33,952 nucleotides of DNA, taken from positions 1 to 33,952 of the forward strand of contig MKVT01000037.1 of the NCBI GenBank assembly GCA_001898935.1, given 5' to 3'. Source of the DNA: Paludibacter sp. 47-17 (lineage in GTDB: Bacteria > Bacteroidota > Bacteroidia > Bacteroidales > Paludibacteraceae). This document shows positions 31,824 to 33,952 of the stretch, one piece after another. Every line of letters begins with the position of its first letter. The first letter of the stretch is position 1. A model generated the notes under the pieces. That model worked only from the letters and a program-made list of their open reading frames with translations, was not told the origin of the DNA and did no database searches. A program made the translations under genes and the position numbers.

Positions 31824-33121
31824 AGTTCTGATTTAATATCATCATCGATATCACGATAGCGGGCGAATGCTTTACTTCCTTCTTTGTGACCAGACATACT
31901 TCCAACTAAGTTTGGGTCTTTAACTTGTTTGTATAAATTCCCAATAAAAGTTCTGCGAGCCAAATGTGAAGATGCTACGGTATTCAACGGTGCTTGTTCC
32001 TGTTCTCTTGTGAGTGGATTTAAAATCGTTACTATTCTTGTGATTTCAACTTCGGTAAAAATCTCTTTTATTGCTTTATTATATTTTTGTGAAGAAATAA
32101 ATGGTAGTAGTTTATCTCCTTTATGTTCTGAATATCGTTTAATAATTTCTTTTGCCTGATCGTTGAGAGGTACACGTACAGTTATTGGGTCGCCATTTTT
32201 TGTTTTTCGGGCTATATACTCTATAGCTCCGTTGATAACGTTACTCTTTTTTAATGAAAGCAAATCTCCTACTCGGCATCCAGTCAAACATTGAAAAACA
32301 AAGATATCACGTTGTATCGCAAGCATTGGCCTATCGACAAAAATATGTGAATAGATTTTATTTCTCTCTGCAATGGTTATGTAATAGGGCGTTCCATAGA
32401 CAGTATCTTTGATTGTATACTTAGAAAATGGATTGATATTTATTATCTCAGAATCAACACACCAAGTCAAAAAAGCTCTTAACATTTTCAATTTATCAGT
32501 AATGGTATTGGGGCCTCTGTCTTCGGGCGATCTTGATTCGGGTACCTTAACGATAATTTCAGAATGCTTTTTCAAGTATTCGGCTTCATTAATCATATAC
32601 TCTTCAAACTCTGCCAAGAAATATTTATCAATATAATCAAAGTGTAGAACAAATCGCCTATCTATAATTTGCTTGAATAATTCAAACCGCATTAATATCC
32701 GTTTCAATACTAAGACAGCTCTTACTCGACCTTCCGAAAGTTTTTTTGCCTGTAGATAATCATCAAAAGCTTTGAAAAAATTATCATTAACTTTTTTGTA
32801 TTTTTCCGGAAATTTGAACATGTCAATATTTGCCACCAACCATTCTTTGCTAATCAAATCAATGTCGGTTGATTCAAAAGAATTGAAAAGATGCTTTTTG
32901 AGATTTTCTAAATCATCATCCAATTTAACCAGCATTTTCCTTTCATCTGTATCAATTTTCGGTATAGTGATAGAGTTTTTCTTCGACCACCTATTAACTG
33001 GTACAAAGTAACCTGTTTTTGCACGAAACCTTTTTTCCCTGCTAACGGAAAACCTAATTAGAATTTCTGCCTTACCTAAATCATCAGTGGATTTTGCAAT
33101 AGTAAATGTAATCGTTGCCAT
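31805..33121 (-). CDS. int: phage tyrosine recombinase (integrase)
   Basis: A 438-residue site-specific integrase. An N-terminal arm-binding region (FRAKTGYFVPVNRWSKKNS) and a SAM-like core-binding domain precede the catalytic domain. The catalytic set is Arg283 (TGCRVGDLLSL), His386 and Arg389 (SSHLARRTF), His412 (SGHKEGSKAF) and Tyr422 (ARYRD), so it looks intact. The type is common in Bacteroidota phages and integrative elements. It is transcribed toward the repressor-side genes. Confidence 0.93.
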   Translation of the reverse strand: MATITFTIAKSTDDLGKAEILIRFSVSREKRFRAKTGYFVPVNRWSKKNSITIPKIDTDERKMLVKLDDDLENLKKHLFNSFESTDIDLISKEWLVANIDMFKFPEKYKKVNDNFFKAFDDYLQAKKLSEGRVRAVLVLKRILMRFELFKQIIDRRFVLHFDYIDKYFLAEFEEYMINEAEYLKKHSEIIVKVPESRSPEDRGPNTITDKLKMLRAFLTWCVDSEIININPFSKYTIKDTVYGTPYYITIAERNKIYSHIFVDRPMLAIQRDIFVFQCLTGCRVGDLLSLKKSNVINGAIEYIARKTKNGDPITVRVPLNDQAKEIIKRYSEHKGDKLLPFISSQKYNKAIKEIFTEVEITRIVTILNPLTREQEQAPLNTVASSHLARRTFIGNLYKQVKDPNLVGSMSGHKEGSKAFARYRDIDDDIKSELVNLLL

Positions 33122-33140
33122 ACAAAAATCAATTTTGTGG

Positions 33141-33172
33141 CAAAATTAGAAAATCCCTCCGTGTCCACCAAA
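33141..33172 (-). promoter_or_regulatory. int: int promoter
   Basis: On the minus strand TTTG (33172-33169) and TAATTTTG (33148-33141) are separated by 20 bp, a close match to the Bacteroidota consensus. The start point would be near 33134, leaving a leader of only about 13 nt before the ATG at 33121. The -33 box lies within the first of two tandem 11-bp repeats. Confidence 0.7.
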
Positions 33173-33183
33173 TGTCCACCAAA
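33162..33183. repeat. two tandem 11-bp repeats overlapping the int -33 box
   Basis: TGTCCACCAAA occurs at 33162-33172 and again at 33173-33183. The spacing of one helical turn suits cooperative binding by a regulator, integrase arm domain or excisionase. Confidence 0.75.
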
Positions 33184-33449
33184 TGTGATACTAACTAAAA
33201 CCACATGATTTCACCTAAACTCTTTTTACACCTTATATATTTGATTGATAGTACTTTACAGTACATTTTCAAATCAGCGAAAATCATTGAAAATCAGCTT
33301 TGTGACCCCACTGGGGTCACCAAAGCAAACAAACAGCAAATCAGGCATTTAGAATATATTTCTATTTGCCTGTTTTGCTTTTACAGCTACCCAAAAAAGG
33401 CAAATATCATGATAAATATGTATTATTGTTTACAATATGTTTACAAAAT
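33184..33449. other. attachment-like non-coding region with two inverted repeats
   Basis: No gene is supported here. GTGACCCCA (33302-33310) and TGGGGTCAC (33312-33320) form a 9-bp-arm palindrome, extended by flanking GCTTTG / CAAAGC with one bulged base. AGCAAATCAGGCA (33335-33347) is inverted at 33367-33379 with one mismatch around an AT-rich centre. Position beside int makes this a candidate attL/attR with core and arm sites. Confidence 0.55.
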
Positions 33450-33863
33450 ATGAATTTTGAACCTTGTATTAGATACTTCGATAATTTAGGATTAGCGAAA
33501 GTATATGTGAGAATCACTCACAAAAGAAAAATTGGATATATTAAGACTCGTTTTATTGCAAATCAATCCCAAGTTGATGGAACACGAGTAAAAGATATTA
33601 AACTACTTGCAAAGATCATCCCTTTAATTCAGGAGTGGTCTGAAATGCTGAACTCTGTTTCTCTAGATGATGTAAACGAAATGATTGAATATATTACTTT
33701 AAGTAAAGAAGTTTCGTTTACTGAATTTTCACACGGGTACATAAGAAATGAATCTAAAAAGGGACGGGACAAATCAATGGCTAATTACCTTACTGCTTTA
33801 CGCTCGTTTCAGGATTTCTTAAAGAAGGATGAAATTTATTCTCTGACTATAATTTCTTCGTAA
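33450..33863 (+). pseudogene. N-terminal fragment of a second tyrosine recombinase
   Basis: ATG 33450 opens MNFEPCIRYFDNLGLAKVYVRITHKRKIGYIKTRF, an arm-binding beta-sheet domain. A helical core-binding domain follows (TEFSHGYIRNESKKGRDKSMANYLTALRSFQDFLKKDE). The frame stops after about 137 residues, before any catalytic residues. In intact relatives the core-binding domain runs on from this point into the catalytic domain. It appears to be the remnant of another integrative element and not part of the phage. Confidence 0.75.
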
Positions 33864-33952
33864 GCCCCCGATAAACTACACTAAACTTTGCAACTTTCCG
33901 TCCGGAGTTTTACAATCTCCAGCACAAAAACCCATAAATTGTTAGAGTATTA
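33864..33952. other. terminal spacer, nothing identified
   Basis: 89 bp after the recombinase fragment, without a gene. A short inverted GGAG / CTCC pair around TTTTACAAT is present (33906-33920) but is too small to assign. Confidence 0.4.

Larger units (their letters stand above)
15697..33190. mobile_element. prophage or phage-derived element, late region truncated
   Basis: The order is integrase, small regulatory genes, repressor, recombination, replication, DNA-modification-like genes, small and large terminase, portal and minor head protein. Most genes are on the minus strand with ATGA overlaps, as in a temperate siphophage early-to-late operon. No major capsid, scaffold or protease, tail, lysis or holin genes are present, and the minor head gene ends abruptly. 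It is therefore either a decayed prophage or a packaging-capable satellite. Endpoints are approximate because no matching att repeats were found. Confidence 0.85.

Noticed and set aside
33880-33925. Possible tRNA-like anticodon arm on the minus strand
   Set aside because: Only a short stem-loop resembling an anticodon arm is present. No acceptor stem, D arm or T arm could be paired around it.

Overview
The window comes from a Bacteroidota genome, most likely Bacteroidales. The evidence is the TTTG / TAnnTTTG promoters, a Bacteroides-type ECF sigma factor, a DUF4373 replication protein, and Bacteroidota-style metal efflux and HYC_CC_PP proteins. Nearly all of it is accessory DNA: a copper/silver efflux island, an IS3-family insertion sequence, a short shuffled segment, and a prophage or phage-derived element.

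Left edge (1-1500). A tandem 22-bp repeat and a strong hairpin lie in non-coding DNA. They are followed by a small cold-shock-like / IF-2-N-like gene that looks cut short, and an ECF sigma factor gene broken by one in-frame stop codon. Copper island (1668-11994, all minus strand). In transcription order it encodes a HYC_CC_PP-type small protein, an enlarged CusA-like RND pump, a TolC-like channel with a Met/Ser/Gly-rich insertion, a CusB-like adaptor ending in an HMA domain, a lipoprotein with a near-duplicate of that HMA domain, and a CopB-type (CPH) P-type ATPase with a His-rich N-terminus. The ATPase would move copper or silver out of the cytoplasm, the HMA proteins would bind it in the periplasm, and the tripartite pump would expel it. 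An IS3-family element (about 12066-13544) sits directly upstream.

Shuffled segment (13545-15700, mostly plus strand). It holds a 5'-truncated gene, a remnant copy of the 3' end of a phage head gene, an orphan MNT-type nucleotidyltransferase, and a lipoprotein with a good promoter. The remnant (13928-14095) and the resident head gene (from 15697) both break off at the same codon.

Phage element (15697 to about 33400). Read from the immunity region leftward it encodes Cro/excisionase-like proteins, an SbcC-like ATPase with RecT and an MBL-fold hydrolase, DUF1367, a DUF4373 initiator-like protein, an unknown protein, SSB, NinG, a ParB-like protein, two TAGT-like glycosyltransferases, a RarA C-terminal-domain protein, small and large terminase, portal, a small protein, and a minor head protein. 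Late genes stop there: no capsid, tail or lysis genes are present. Rightward are a repressor and two small genes, then a convergent integrase. The most striking finding is a family of 21-bp iterons. Nine copies flank an AT-rich stretch at 31043-31304, and five more lie in frame inside the DUF4373 gene, where they encode a seven-residue peptide repeat. This is a candidate phage replication origin and its initiator. The paired glycosyltransferases with the ParB-like gene suggest phage DNA base modification. A fragment of a second tyrosine recombinase closes the window.
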